A stretch of 64,000 nt of DNA from Terriglobia bacterium (GTDB lineage: Bacteria > Acidobacteriota > Terriglobia > Terriglobales > Acidobacteriaceae): the NCBI GenBank assembly GCA_021324365.1, contig JAJPJE010000081.1:1-64000 (forward strand), written 5' to 3'. This document shows, one piece after another, positions 1 through 7,752 of this stretch (position 1 is the first letter of the stretch; each line of letters starts with the position of its first letter). Both the position numbers and the translations under genes were made by a program. The notes under the pieces were generated by a model. It saw only the letters and a list, made by a program, of their open reading frames with translations, was not told the origin of the DNA and did no database searches.

Positions 1-817
1 CCAACTGCCCGGACTGAATCTCGGCAGTAAGGATTTGGTCGTTTGAGGTTACCTGCACTCGTCCGGTCGAGTCCGGCTGCGTTCCCAGCTGATAAGAATG
101 GTCGCCAACCACCAACGAAATGCCGTTTGCCGTGGTCAGGCTGATACTGCTTTCGGTACGAATGGTGGTTACGTCGATGAGTTCCGAGAGCTGTTGAACC
201 AATTGATTGCGTTGATCTACGAAAGTGCCCGCCTCAGACGAACCGGGAAGGACGGATGCAATCCTGCTGTTGAGATCGGCGATCTGCGCTGCCAGCTGAT
301 TTACTTGTGCGACGGATTGTTTGATTTGGGTATCAAGGTCCGACTGCTGCCCTTGCAGCTTGTCCGTTGTAACGCGAAACGCGCTGGCAAGGTTCTGCCC
401 GGCCGTGATCACGCTCTGGCGAAGGGCGAGGTTCGCGGGATCGCCGGACAGGGTGGCCACGCTGTTAAAGAATTTCGATAGCTGCTGATCGAGGCCGGTG
501 CCATCTGCGGGAAACAAAGTTTCGACCTGCTTCATGGCGTCGAGAGTGGCTCCGAGTTGCCCCTGCTGCTGCCGCTCCTCCTGCTGTCTCAGCTCCAGAA
601 TGTCGTCACGGATGCTGCGAAACGCGACCAGTTCGACGCCGGATCCGACACGGACGTTTCCGCTGAAAACCGGATCGCCCTCACGAAAAATCGGCTGCTG
701 TCGCGAGTAGCCGGGCGTATTGATATTGGCGATGTTGTTGCTGGTGCCCGCGATGGCTCCCTGCTGAGCCCGTATGGCACTCAAGGCGATGGAGATTGTT
801 CCGAAGAGGCCGGACAA
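1..817 (-). CDS. flgK: Flagellar hook-filament junction protein FlgK (partial, 3' end outside window)
   Basis: FlgK is the first hook-associated protein and joins hook to filament outside the cell. Read from the minus strand, the N-terminus SGLFGTISIALSAIRAQQ followed by NNIANINTPGYSRQ is the conserved rod/hook/HAP N-terminal helix, and a long Gln-rich coiled-coil follows, as in FlgK. About 272 codons are visible; the C-terminal part lies left of base 1. The start is inferred to be TTG at 817-815, because AGGAGG sits six bases upstream and no ATG fits the family start. It lies four bases after the flgN stop, at the distal end of the flagellar operon, so it is probably read from the sigma28 promoter before flgM. 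Confidence 0.93.
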   Translation of the reverse strand, partial: MSGLFGTISIALSAIRAQQGAIAGTSNNIANINTPGYSRQQPIFREGDPVFSGNVRVGSGVELVAFRSIRDDILELRQQEERQQQGQLGATLDAMKQVETLFPADGTGLDQQLSKFFNSVATLSGDPANLALRQSVITAGQNLASAFRVTTDKLQGQQSDLDTQIKQSVAQVNQLAAQIADLNSRIASVLPGSSEAGTFVDQRNQLVQQLSELIDVTTIRTESSISLTTANGISLVVGDHSYQLGTQPDSTGRVQVTSNDQILTAEIQSGQL

Positions 818-820
818 GAA

Positions 821-1171
821 TCACCTCCTCGCCTGTAGAGCACTTACGGTCCAGCTATTGGGTCCGTAGCTGCATTCGTGAGCACAGAGAGCGAGCACGT
901 TCATCAAGACGTGAATGTAGCGGTTCGAGCGCTGTAAAAGGGATCGATAAACTCGCAGGGCTCGGAGGAGCTCAACGAGATCCTCAGAGCGGCCCAAGGA
1001 AATAGCGGCGCGCAGGTCATCGGGCGTCAATTCAGTCGCGAGTTCCCGTAAGCGATCGGTGTGCTGCTCCAGCTCAGAAGGGCGGGCCCGTAACAGCGCC
1101 GTGTGAGCTACCTGGATCTCCTGCAGTAGCGCAGTGATCAGATGGGACGCGTCTTGTTTCGTTGTCGCCAT
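821..1171 (-). CDS. flgN: FlgN-like flagellar export chaperone
   Basis: A 116-residue, mostly helical, charged protein (MATTKQDASHLITALLQE...) lying between flgM and flgK. FlgN is the cytoplasmic chaperone that keeps FlgK and FlgL unfolded and delivers them to the export gate. The call rests on position, size, helical Leu/Glu/Arg-rich character and partial resemblance, since FlgN proteins diverge strongly in sequence. A TTG at 1186 would add five residues; neither start has a good Shine-Dalgarno. The gene ends four bases before flgK, which implies co-translation with its client. Confidence 0.7.
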   Translation of the reverse strand: MATTKQDASHLITALLQEIQVAHTALLRARPSELEQHTDRLRELATELTPDDLRAAISLGRSEDLVELLRALRVYRSLLQRSNRYIHVLMNVLALCAHECSYGPNSWTVSALQARR

Positions 1172-1192
1172 GAGATGAGGACACAACTGCGG

Positions 1193-1495
1193 CTAGAAGC
1201 GAACGCGTCCGCGCAGGCTGTCAGCCAGCATGGAGTTCGCAATCTGGTCGGCTGAAACGGAATACGAACCGTTACGAATTGCTTGTTGCAGTTCGGCAAC
1301 ACGGTCGGAACGAACCTCAGGCAATTGCGCCAGTTGAGCTTCCAGGGCACTCACGCGCTGAATTTCAGGAGACAGTTGGGTGGCGTCCTGCCGGGCGGCA
1401 ACGCTCGACAGATCAACCGATTTCGAAACATTTGTCTTAGTGGGACGGCTGGAATCAACGGAGTTGGTGTTGGCGAGATTTAGGTCGATTCTCAT
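1193..1495 (-). CDS. flgM: Anti-sigma28 factor FlgM
   Basis: A 100-residue protein beginning MRIDLNLANTN. Its C-terminal half, with VRSDRVAELQQAIRNGSYSV followed by SADQIANSMLADSL, is the classic FlgM sigma28-binding region. FlgM holds FliA inactive until the hook is complete and FlgM is exported. The longer reading frame starts 15 bases upstream; the ATG at 1495 is preferred because the family starts M-x-I and GGTGG lies upstream. It is the first gene after an 85-base spacer carrying a sigma28 promoter, so FliA likely drives its own inhibitor, as in enterics. FliA itself is encoded about 9 kb upstream in the same cluster. Confidence 0.93.
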   Translation of the reverse strand: MRIDLNLANTNSVDSSRPTKTNVSKSVDLSSVAARQDATQLSPEIQRVSALEAQLAQLPEVRSDRVAELQQAIRNGSYSVSADQIANSMLADSLRGRVRF

Positions 1496-1528
1496 ATTCA
1501 GACCACCCAAATGCTGTATGCAATTAGT

Positions 1529-1555
1529 ATGTCGGCAGGGCGTGAGGAAACTTTA
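1529..1555 (-). promoter_or_regulatory. Sigma28 (FliA) promoter for flgM-flgN-flgK
   Basis: On the minus strand the spacer reads TAAAGTTT (1555-1548), an 11-base spacer, then GCCGACAT (1536-1529). The textbook sigma28 consensus is TAAAGTTT-N11-GCCGATAA, so the -35 is perfect, the spacing exact and the -10 matches at six of eight bases. It ends about 34 bases before the flgM start. This is the best sigma28 match noted in the window. Confidence 0.82.
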
Positions 1556-1594
1556 ATCTCCGGTCCTACCCCTCCACGGATGGAAGGTGAAACC

Positions 1595-1879
1595 TTATAT
1601 CTTCTCGCTACCCATCTGATGGATAAGGTACTTAGATAGTCCGATACCACCTGCGTCGGCCATGGCGCCGGCCACCGCCTGAGTGGCCATCACTTCATAT
1701 TGTTCGCTGCCAGCAGACGATCCTGAACCCGGAAGCAGCGACGATTGGGGCTGCATCTGCTGCAGCAGTTCCGCCAAAAGCTGTGCCTCGAAATCGCGTG
1801 CCGCGTTGCGCAGCTTGAGGGACTGCTGTCCATCAGTCGGTTTGGCGGATTCAAGAGCGGGTATCAAGCGAACGGACAT
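1595..1879 (-). CDS. flgJ: FlgJ-type rod-binding protein, rod domain only
   Basis: A 94-residue protein with the pattern LKLRNAARDFEAQLLAELLQ...GIGLSKYLIHQM, matching the N-terminal rod-binding domain of FlgJ. In gamma-proteobacteria FlgJ is about 310 residues because a peptidoglycan hydrolase domain follows. Here only the scaffold domain is present, as in many other phyla, so wall opening during rod growth must be done by another enzyme. It lies three bases after flgI, in the usual flgH-flgI-flgJ order. Confidence 0.88.
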   Translation of the reverse strand: MSVRLIPALESAKPTDGQQSLKLRNAARDFEAQLLAELLQQMQPQSSLLPGSGSSAGSEQYEVMATQAVAGAMADAGGIGLSKYLIHQMGSEKI

Positions 1880-1882
1880 GGT

Positions 1883-2998
1883 TTAAATCACCTCGAGATC
1901 GGCTTCCAAGGCACCAGCGGCCTTAATGGCCTGAAGAATCGCGATCACATCACGAGCCGTCGCTCCAATCGATTGCAGGCTGGAAACCAGTTCATCCACG
2001 CTGGCGCCTTCCTTCAGAGCGACTTTGTTAGTCGCGCTTTCTTCCGCATTGACCGTAGTTTCAGGGGTGGTCACAGTGTATCCCTGAGACATTGGCGCCG
2101 GCTGTGAGGTGTTGTACTGAGTCGTAATCTGGATGGACAGCGTGCCATGAAGGATAGAAACTGCACTCAAGCGAACGTCCTTGCCGAAAACAATCGTTCC
2201 AGTTCGCTCGTTCACAACTACTTTCGCGCGCGACTCGATGGCGATCGGAAGCGCTTCGATTCGCGCCAGCACTGTTGCCGGAGAGGCGCCGTCGAGAATC
2301 CGGGAGTCAAGATCAATGCGGCGGCTATCGACGGCAACGGCTACCGAGCGTTGGAATTCCTTGTTGATCGCGTTTGCGGCGTCACGTGCCGCGGAGAAGT
2401 TTGCCTCGGACAGGAGCATGGAAATACGAGGCAGTTTGCGCAAATCGAGTGTCAGTTCCCTTTCGACAATGCCTCCGTTGGGGACGCGTCCGACGGTGGG
2501 GTGATTGGTGATCTTGGAATTCGCGCCTGACCCCGCAGTGTATCCGCCGAGCGTCAGCGGGCCCTGCGCGCTGGCGTAGGTTTCACCATCCGCTCCTTTC
2601 AGTGAGGTCAGAAGAAGCATGCCGCCTTCGATGCTCTTGGCATCGCCGACCGAGGAGACGGTTACATCGACACGCGTACCGGGCTGAGCAAAGGGCGGCA
2701 GAGACGCTGTTACGAACACGGCGGCAATATTGTTGACGGCGACCTGAGAAACCGGGATCTGCAGCCCCATGCGCTGGAGGATGTTTGCCAGCGTCTGAAC
2801 GGTGAAGAAAGTCTGGCGACGATCGCCAGTTCCCTTCAGACCCACCACCAGTCCATATCCGACAAGCGGATTATCACGTACGCCTTCAATGGAGATGACA
2901 TCACGTAGAAGGACGTGACGCACGCGGTCCTCTGCCCGCAGCGACATAGACAGAAGGATCGCAAGCGCCAGAGTGACAGTAAAAACACGCGGTCTCAT
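1883..2998 (-). CDS. flgI: Flagellar P-ring protein FlgI
   Basis: A 371-residue periplasmic protein forming the bushing of the rod in the peptidoglycan layer. A cleavable signal (MRPRVFTVTLALAILLSMSLRA) precedes the conserved RDVISIEGVRDNPLVGYGLV and VVGLKGTGD segments. The ATG at 2998 is preferred over one 18 bases upstream because it gives a normal signal peptide and overlaps the flgH stop as TGATG, showing translational coupling. FlgA, two genes upstream, is its assembly chaperone. Confidence 0.97.
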   Translation of the reverse strand: MRPRVFTVTLALAILLSMSLRAEDRVRHVLLRDVISIEGVRDNPLVGYGLVVGLKGTGDRRQTFFTVQTLANILQRMGLQIPVSQVAVNNIAAVFVTASLPPFAQPGTRVDVTVSSVGDAKSIEGGMLLLTSLKGADGETYASAQGPLTLGGYTAGSGANSKITNHPTVGRVPNGGIVERELTLDLRKLPRISMLLSEANFSAARDAANAINKEFQRSVAVAVDSRRIDLDSRILDGASPATVLARIEALPIAIESRAKVVVNERTGTIVFGKDVRLSAVSILHGTLSIQITTQYNTSQPAPMSQGYTVTTPETTVNAEESATNKVALKEGASVDELVSSLQSIGATARDVIAILQAIKAAGALEADLEVI

Positions 2999-3693
2999 CA
3001 GAATCCCACCAGCCATAGAATGGCTCGCACCAGCGGATTGGGCGGGCGTGTCGAGTCGCTGATTACGCCCTTGCCCTTCAATTCCAGTTCGAGATTGCTG
3101 ATGGAAGTGGAGGGCACGCTGTTGTCGGGTGCAATGTCTCCGGGGCGCACCATTCCTCGGAGGATGACGGTCTGCTTCTCGTTGTTCATGATGAGTTCGC
3201 GCTCGGCCTCGACCACGAGGTTCCCGTTCGGAAAGACTGCGGCCACGCGGCCACCGATCAGGGAACGCAGGCTGGACTGAGTGGATGCCTGGCCTTTGCC
3301 CTGGAGTGTTGCATTGGAATGAGGAGAGAAAAGCTGTTCAATTCCCTTGGTATTGATCTGTCCGGCCAACGCGCTGATTCCGGAGTCGGCGCTGAACTTT
3401 CGTTGCGTGTTTACGCTGCCGCTGGATTGTGCTTGCGTGTTCTCGAGGATCTGTATCTGGATCAGATCATTGACGTGCCGAGCCTTGTAGTCGGTTGCGA
3501 GGTTGGTAAATGCACCCTCGGTTGTCCAGAGGCTACCCGGGGTGCGCTCACCCGATTGGGCGATGTATCCGTTTCGCTGCAAGTAGTCCGACAGTGCTGA
3601 AATCGAAGCTGCTTTTGATTTGCGTGCGCACGCCGGTTGAGTAATCGATAAGCAACAACCGAGCAGAACGACGGTTGAATGGAAGCGCATCAT
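2998..3693 (-). CDS. flgH: Flagellar L-ring lipoprotein FlgH
   Basis: A 231-residue outer-membrane lipoprotein that forms the L ring. The N-terminus has a short hydrophobic stretch ending in the lipobox-like LLGC at residues 10-13. Downstream lie the FlgH hallmarks: SLWTTEGAFTNLATDYKARH, NDLIQIQILE, and GRVAAVFPNGNLVVEAERE. It overlaps flgA upstream (ATGATG) and flgI downstream (TGATG). Its presence is direct evidence for an outer membrane. Confidence 0.96.
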   Translation of the reverse strand: MMRFHSTVVLLGCCLSITQPACARKSKAASISALSDYLQRNGYIAQSGERTPGSLWTTEGAFTNLATDYKARHVNDLIQIQILENTQAQSSGSVNTQRKFSADSGISALAGQINTKGIEQLFSPHSNATLQGKGQASTQSSLRSLIGGRVAAVFPNGNLVVEAERELIMNNEKQTVILRGMVRPGDIAPDNSVPSTSISNLELELKGKGVISDSTRPPNPLVRAILWLVGF

Positions 3694-4268
3694 TTCCCGT
3701 CCTCTACGCGAACGAGGTCTTCCGCAATCACGCGCGCCGCGTAGATCTTCTGAATGGCATCGGCGGACACGCGCACACGTTCGCCTACCCTGCCAAATTG
3801 CAGCGAGCGCACACGCATGGAGATGTGTATGTCGCCATGATCGAGTAGCAGGGTCGGGTGTGTCCCTGCGGGTACAACGATTGCACCAGGCCTCCGTTTT
3901 TGGCCTTGCTCGACCGCTTGCTGAACGAGAATTCGCTCAGTTTGTGGGAGACGGAGGAGCACCAGGAAAGGTATGCAGTCTGCTGAAGGAACGCAATGCA
4001 TTCTGGCGGCCAACTGATCCGTTCCAGGTCGTTGCAGCAAGGAATCTACCAGTAAACGGGGTTCACGAATCCGGGCGACGACGGCAGTGGGAATTTCCAA
4101 CTCGGCCGGTGTGATGGTTATCGGAATCGAGCCGATGGCGCCGAACTTGGCCTGTAGCGCTTCTGCAATGCGCGCGCGGCTGATGGGAACAAAAGCTGTG
4201 GCGCCGCGCACCGGAAAGGCTGCGCTCAATGTCAGCAATCCAAGGAAGATAGTGATTCGCTGCCACAT
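3690..4268 (-). CDS. flgA: Flagellar P-ring assembly chaperone FlgA
   Basis: A 192-residue secreted protein with a signal peptide ending near AFPVRGA and a C-terminal SAF-like domain (PAGTHPTLLLDHGDIHISMR...GERVRVSA). FlgA is the periplasmic chaperone of FlgI. The AFP-like C-terminal half is recognisable and the N-terminal part is divergent. Its place directly before flgH-flgI supports the call. It starts five bases after flgG. Confidence 0.88.
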   Translation of the reverse strand: MWQRITIFLGLLTLSAAFPVRGATAFVPISRARIAEALQAKFGAIGSIPITITPAELEIPTAVVARIREPRLLVDSLLQRPGTDQLAARMHCVPSADCIPFLVLLRLPQTERILVQQAVEQGQKRRPGAIVVPAGTHPTLLLDHGDIHISMRVRSLQFGRVGERVRVSADAIQKIYAARVIAEDLVRVEDGK

Positions 4269-4273
4269 AGTCG

Positions 4274-5065
4274 CTATCGTCCCACGGTGTTCAACTGTTG
4301 AAGCATTTCGCTGGCTGCACTGACGACACGAGAGTTCGCTTCGTAGGAACGCTGAGCCAAGACCATCTGCACGAACTCCTCGACCACGCTGACGTTCGAC
4401 TGTTCGAGCACGCCTTGCTGAAGCGTTCCCAGGCCATTGCTGTCACCAGGAGTGCCGATCACGGGATCGCCAGACGAAGTTGTTGCGAGAAAAAGATTGG
4501 ATCCAATACTGTTCAGGCCTCCGGGATTCGGAAAGATAGCAAGTTGAATGCTGCCCACCTGTTGCGCCTGCGATTGGCCAGGTTGGGTGACGGTCACCGT
4601 TCCGTCCGCGCCGATGCTGATGGCAGTTGCTCCGGCAGGAATCGTGACGGCAGGCTGGATGGGATTGCCGTCGGCGGTGACGATGTTGCCCTGCGCGTCC
4701 AGATGAAATGCCCCGCTGCGAGTGTAGGCAATCTCTCCGCTCGGGAGGGTAACCTGAAAGAACCCTTGGCCTTGAATGGTGAGATCCAGCGGATTTCCGG
4801 TCTGATTGAAATCGCCCTGGGATTGAATGATTTCGGAAGCAACGGAGCGTGTGCCCAATCCAATCTGCAAGCCTGCAGCAACGTTGGTCTGCTGTGTGGC
4901 AGCCGATCCGGGCATCACCAGGTTTTGATACAGCGTGTCCTGGAATTGAAGACGGCGTCGGCGAAATCCGGTTGTGCCCGAATTCGCGAGATTGTTGGCG
5001 ATGTTGTCGAGATTCAACTGCTGGGCAATCATGCCACTCGCAGCCGTAAACAAAGAACGAAACAT
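4274..5065 (-). CDS. flgG: Flagellar distal rod protein FlgG
   Basis: A 263-residue rod protein starting MFRSLFTAASGMIAQQ with NLDNIANNLANSGTTGFRRR, the canonical FlgG N-terminal motif. The C-terminal helix (LEQSNVSVVEEFVQMVLAQR followed by SYEANSRVVSAASEML) is also typical. It is secreted by the flagellar export apparatus, so no Sec signal is expected. It is six bases downstream of flgF. Confidence 0.97.
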   Translation of the reverse strand: MFRSLFTAASGMIAQQLNLDNIANNLANSGTTGFRRRRLQFQDTLYQNLVMPGSAATQQTNVAAGLQIGLGTRSVASEIIQSQGDFNQTGNPLDLTIQGQGFFQVTLPSGEIAYTRSGAFHLDAQGNIVTADGNPIQPAVTIPAGATAISIGADGTVTVTQPGQSQAQQVGSIQLAIFPNPGGLNSIGSNLFLATTSSGDPVIGTPGDSNGLGTLQQGVLEQSNVSVVEEFVQMVLAQRSYEANSRVVSAASEMLQQLNTVGR

Positions 5066-5071
5066 GAGACC

Positions 5072-5800
5072 TCACAGACGCGGCAGGTCGTTGGCCGCGA
5101 TTCGATTGAACTCGCTATGAAATTCGCTAAGCGCGCGTTGCAACATTTCCGCATGCCGCTGCACGGTGATCAATTGCACCGATGCCTGGACGGCGTTGAT
5201 GTTGGAACCTTCCAGCATCCCTTGTTGCACCTGCGTGCCGGTTGAGGGTTTCGCATTCGCTTTACTGGCGTACACACCGGCATTTTCCTGGACTAAGTCC
5301 TGGGGAGGAATGTCGACAATCCGCAATTTGCCGGACAGTGCGCCGTTAATTGAGACACTTCCGTCGGTGCTGATCGACACTTTCCCCGACGTAATCGGAA
5401 TGGGGCCATTCTGCCCCAATACAATGTCTCCATTGGCGGTTACCAACTGTCCTTTTGCGGAGACTTTGAAATTTCCATTACGGGTGTAGCGAACACCCGA
5501 AGTGGTCTGGATCGCAAACAACCCAGGTCCCTGGAGAGCGACGTCCAGATCGTTTCCGGTGCGCTCGAGATTTCCTTGCAGCCAGCTCTGCGACGTGTTT
5601 CCTAGAATCGAATAGTCATTCACGGCATGGCTCAGAAGCGACGCCGGCTCGATGTTCGCCTGCGCGAGGAACGTATGAAAGCTCGCCTGGCGAGCCTTAT
5701 ACGCGGATGTACTGACGTTTGCCAGATTTTCGGAAACCAGGTCTAATGCCTGCGTCTGAGCTAGCAATCCAGTGCATGCTGCATAGAATCCGCTGTCCAT
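5072..5800 (-). CDS. flgF: Flagellar proximal rod protein FlgF
   Basis: A 242-residue rod protein with N-terminus MDSGFYAACTGLLAQTQALD and the SENLANVSTSAYKA helix, and a C-terminal helix (LEGSNINAVQASVQLI...) shared with FlgG. Being shorter than FlgG and placed before it, it fits FlgF. A longer frame begins at 5842, but the ATG at 5800 gives the family start and has GGAG upstream. A 152-base spacer separates it from cheX, so an internal promoter for the rod/ring genes is possible, though none was recognised. Confidence 0.93.
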   Translation of the reverse strand: MDSGFYAACTGLLAQTQALDLVSENLANVSTSAYKARQASFHTFLAQANIEPASLLSHAVNDYSILGNTSQSWLQGNLERTGNDLDVALQGPGLFAIQTTSGVRYTRNGNFKVSAKGQLVTANGDIVLGQNGPIPITSGKVSISTDGSVSINGALSGKLRIVDIPPQDLVQENAGVYASKANAKPSTGTQVQQGMLEGSNINAVQASVQLITVQRHAEMLQRALSEFHSEFNRIAANDLPRL

Positions 5801-5952
5801 CGGGATGCTCCAGCGATTACGGGAGCACGTGTCGCTCCACACTACGATATCGCTAAGTGGTTGAAATCCGGACAGAGCACGGCCATATCTAAGCAGCGTC
5901 TAATGAGAATGAATGCAATCTTGGCACAACGAGATGGTCACGTTCAGAAAAG

Positions 5953-6420
5953 TTAAGGTTGGATTTGAAAACTGATCGCCAGCGCTCCGCCTTCAAAACG
6001 AGCATACAGCTCGATGGGTAATCCGCTAACCAAGGTGTGCAGCTTGTAGTCGGATCCGGCGACGACGGTCGGAATGGAAATCAAGCACTCGACGCCTTGC
6101 TGTTCGAGCTTATTCTTGAAACCGCCGGCAATCATGTTGCACAGCTCGCCGAGAGCGTCGTTCATCTCGTTTTCAGCGGCGGCTGGCGTCACTCCCAACA
6201 TGTGGGCAGCAATTGCCAGAGCCGATGAGCGGTTGCAGCGAACTGTCAGCAATCCTCGGAGCTGACCCGCAAAGCCGATGACCGCGCTAACGTTTGCTCC
6301 TGTATCGGTGATCTCCGCCTCGGGTTGCAGACCGGATCCTAACATGATCTGAAATACTTCGCGCGCAGCTTCTTCGATAAGAAGTCCCCAGGATGAAGCC
6401 GAGATGACGGTTGCAGTCAT
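5953..6420 (-). CDS. cheX: CheX-family chemotaxis phosphatase
   Basis: A 155-residue protein with the CheC/CheX/FliY-type fold. Helix NEMNDALGELCNMIAGGFKN carries the catalytic Glu/Asn pair (E92 and N95) that CheX uses to hydrolyse CheY phosphate. It sits eight bases after a stand-alone CheY, giving a compact receiver/phosphatase pair inside the flagellar operon. No cheA or cheW is in the window. The ATG at 6420 is chosen over a frame starting at 6510 because the longer start would overlap cheY deeply. Confidence 0.87.
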   Translation of the reverse strand: MTATVISASSWGLLIEEAAREVFQIMLGSGLQPEAEITDTGANVSAVIGFAGQLRGLLTVRCNRSSALAIAAHMLGVTPAAAENEMNDALGELCNMIAGGFKNKLEQQGVECLISIPTVVAGSDYKLHTLVSGLPIELYARFEGGALAISFQIQP

Positions 6421-6428
6421 GCCGATGA

Positions 6429-6809
6429 TTAACCCTTCAGAAGGGGCAGAATGTGATCGCGTACCTCTTCGGGCGTAAATGGCTTTCGAATGTAACCGCG
6501 CGCACCGCACGAGAGCGCCTGCATCACATTTGCCTCGCTGCCTTCCGTAGTGATCATCACGATGGGAACGTTGGTGGCGATCGCCCCTTCTTTCAACTGC
6601 TGGACAAATTCCAGCCCACTCATCACGGGCATGTTGATGTCGCTGAGAATAAGATCCACCTTTTCGCTTTTCAACAGCGCCAGTGCATCAGCGCCGTTGC
6701 CTGCCTCGAATACTTGAGCGAGTTCGATTCCCGCCTGACGTAACGATCGCTCTACGATCTTACGCATAACGGACGAGTCGTCGACGATCAGAGCTTTCAG
6801 TTGGCTCAT
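6429..6809 (-). CDS. cheY: CheY-like single-domain response regulator
   Basis: A 126-residue receiver domain with no output domain. Acidic pocket D10/D11, phosphoacceptor D57 (LILSDINMPVMSG), T87 and K109 (GYIRKPFT) are all in place, so it should be phosphorylatable. AAGGAA lies upstream of the ATG at 6809. Next to cheX and the rotor genes fliM and fliN, it is a plausible motor-binding CheY, but the histidine kinase is not in view and a different partner cannot be excluded. Confidence 0.9.
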   Translation of the reverse strand: MSQLKALIVDDSSVMRKIVERSLRQAGIELAQVFEAGNGADALALLKSEKVDLILSDINMPVMSGLEFVQQLKEGAIATNVPIVMITTEGSEANVMQALSCGARGYIRKPFTPEEVRDHILPLLKG

Positions 6810-6819
6810 GTCAATTCCT

Positions 6820-7692
6820 TCAAGACTTAGGATTCGATGTGCTGCATTCTCCATTTCCGCCAAACAGGTTGCACATTTGCTCGGCAAGCGGCGGCTGGAA
6901 ATTACGAGCGGAAACTAGATTGAGAGCACCAGAGAGGCTGGCGAATGTTGCTTTGCCGGCCGAGAACTCGCAAAAGACATCCGCAGCGTGAACAATCCGC
7001 TCCAATGCGGCTGCCGATAAAGTACGAGGATGGTGATGATGTTCGAGGACTTCGACCAATGAATCGGGAAACGCCCAGGTGACGCCAAGCCATCCGCCGA
7101 CCACTTGATGATTGATGCCGAGGCAAGCATCTTCCGCCTGCGGGGCGGTGTATACGAAGGAAGTGAGGTCGCCGACATCGAGAACGTTATCCCCAACCCA
7201 TGCAAGCAGTGGAATGCGGCCGAGGTCATGCAGCAGGCCCGCGACGTAACACTCTTTGACCGAATGGCAGCCGGTTGCTCGAGCTAACCACTCGCAAAGT
7301 TTTGCGCATTTAGCGCTGTGCTGCCAAAGCTCGTACATGGGATCTCTATTTTCGAGAATTGGGACGGTAAAAAGCAGGGTTCGTAAGGAATCAAGCCCTA
7401 CGTAAACAAGAGCCAGATCGAGATCAGAGGTGGGCTCATTCAGATCCAGATTGGCCAGCTTCAGCACCTGGGCGGCAAGGCCCACATCGTCACGCACTAC
7501 CTCGGACACGGCCGCCAGATCAACTGGAGATGGCATGAGCAGGTTGCTCAGTCGATAGACCGCCGTCGAGTTGGCTGGAAGGGTGCGCAGGCAGGATGCG
7601 AACTTCTGCCACTGACCGGGATTGCGTGACAGAGTGTCTGTCGAATTTACGTCGAACGGGGATGAACAGACAGCACCGGTAGCTTCTCGCAT
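6820..7692 (-). CDS. HDOD-domain signalling protein
   Basis: A 290-residue protein with an HDOD domain: LPANSTAVYRLSNLLMPSPV, then SEVVRDDVGLAAQVLKLAN, GLDSLRTLLF, and the degenerate HD region VAGLLHDLGRIPLLAW with a His-rich EHHHHP. HDOD proteins are HD-GYP-related regulators often linked to flagella and cyclic-di-GMP signalling, usually without catalysis. It is 10 bases upstream of cheY. Another HDOD gene follows motB at the other end of the window, suggesting a general tie between this family and motility here. The exact role is unknown. Confidence 0.85.
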   Translation of the reverse strand: MREATGAVCSSPFDVNSTDTLSRNPGQWQKFASCLRTLPANSTAVYRLSNLLMPSPVDLAAVSEVVRDDVGLAAQVLKLANLDLNEPTSDLDLALVYVGLDSLRTLLFTVPILENRDPMYELWQHSAKCAKLCEWLARATGCHSVKECYVAGLLHDLGRIPLLAWVGDNVLDVGDLTSFVYTAPQAEDACLGINHQVVGGWLGVTWAFPDSLVEVLEHHHHPRTLSAAALERIVHAADVFCEFSAGKATFASLSGALNLVSARNFQPPLAEQMCNLFGGNGECSTSNPKS

Positions 7693-7752
7693 ATCGGACC
7701 CAACGATGCTATCGGCAGCGCAAACGACGTTCTTTACCAGGTTGCGGGAAAA

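Noticed and set aside
4298-5245. 315-codon plus-strand ORF
   Set aside because: It is antisense to flgG and flgF, which have clear family motifs; the plus-strand protein shows no fold or family features.
5801-5952. Sigma54 promoter before flgF
   Set aside because: TTGCA is present on the minus strand but no GG lies 10 bases upstream of its GC, so the -24 element is missing.
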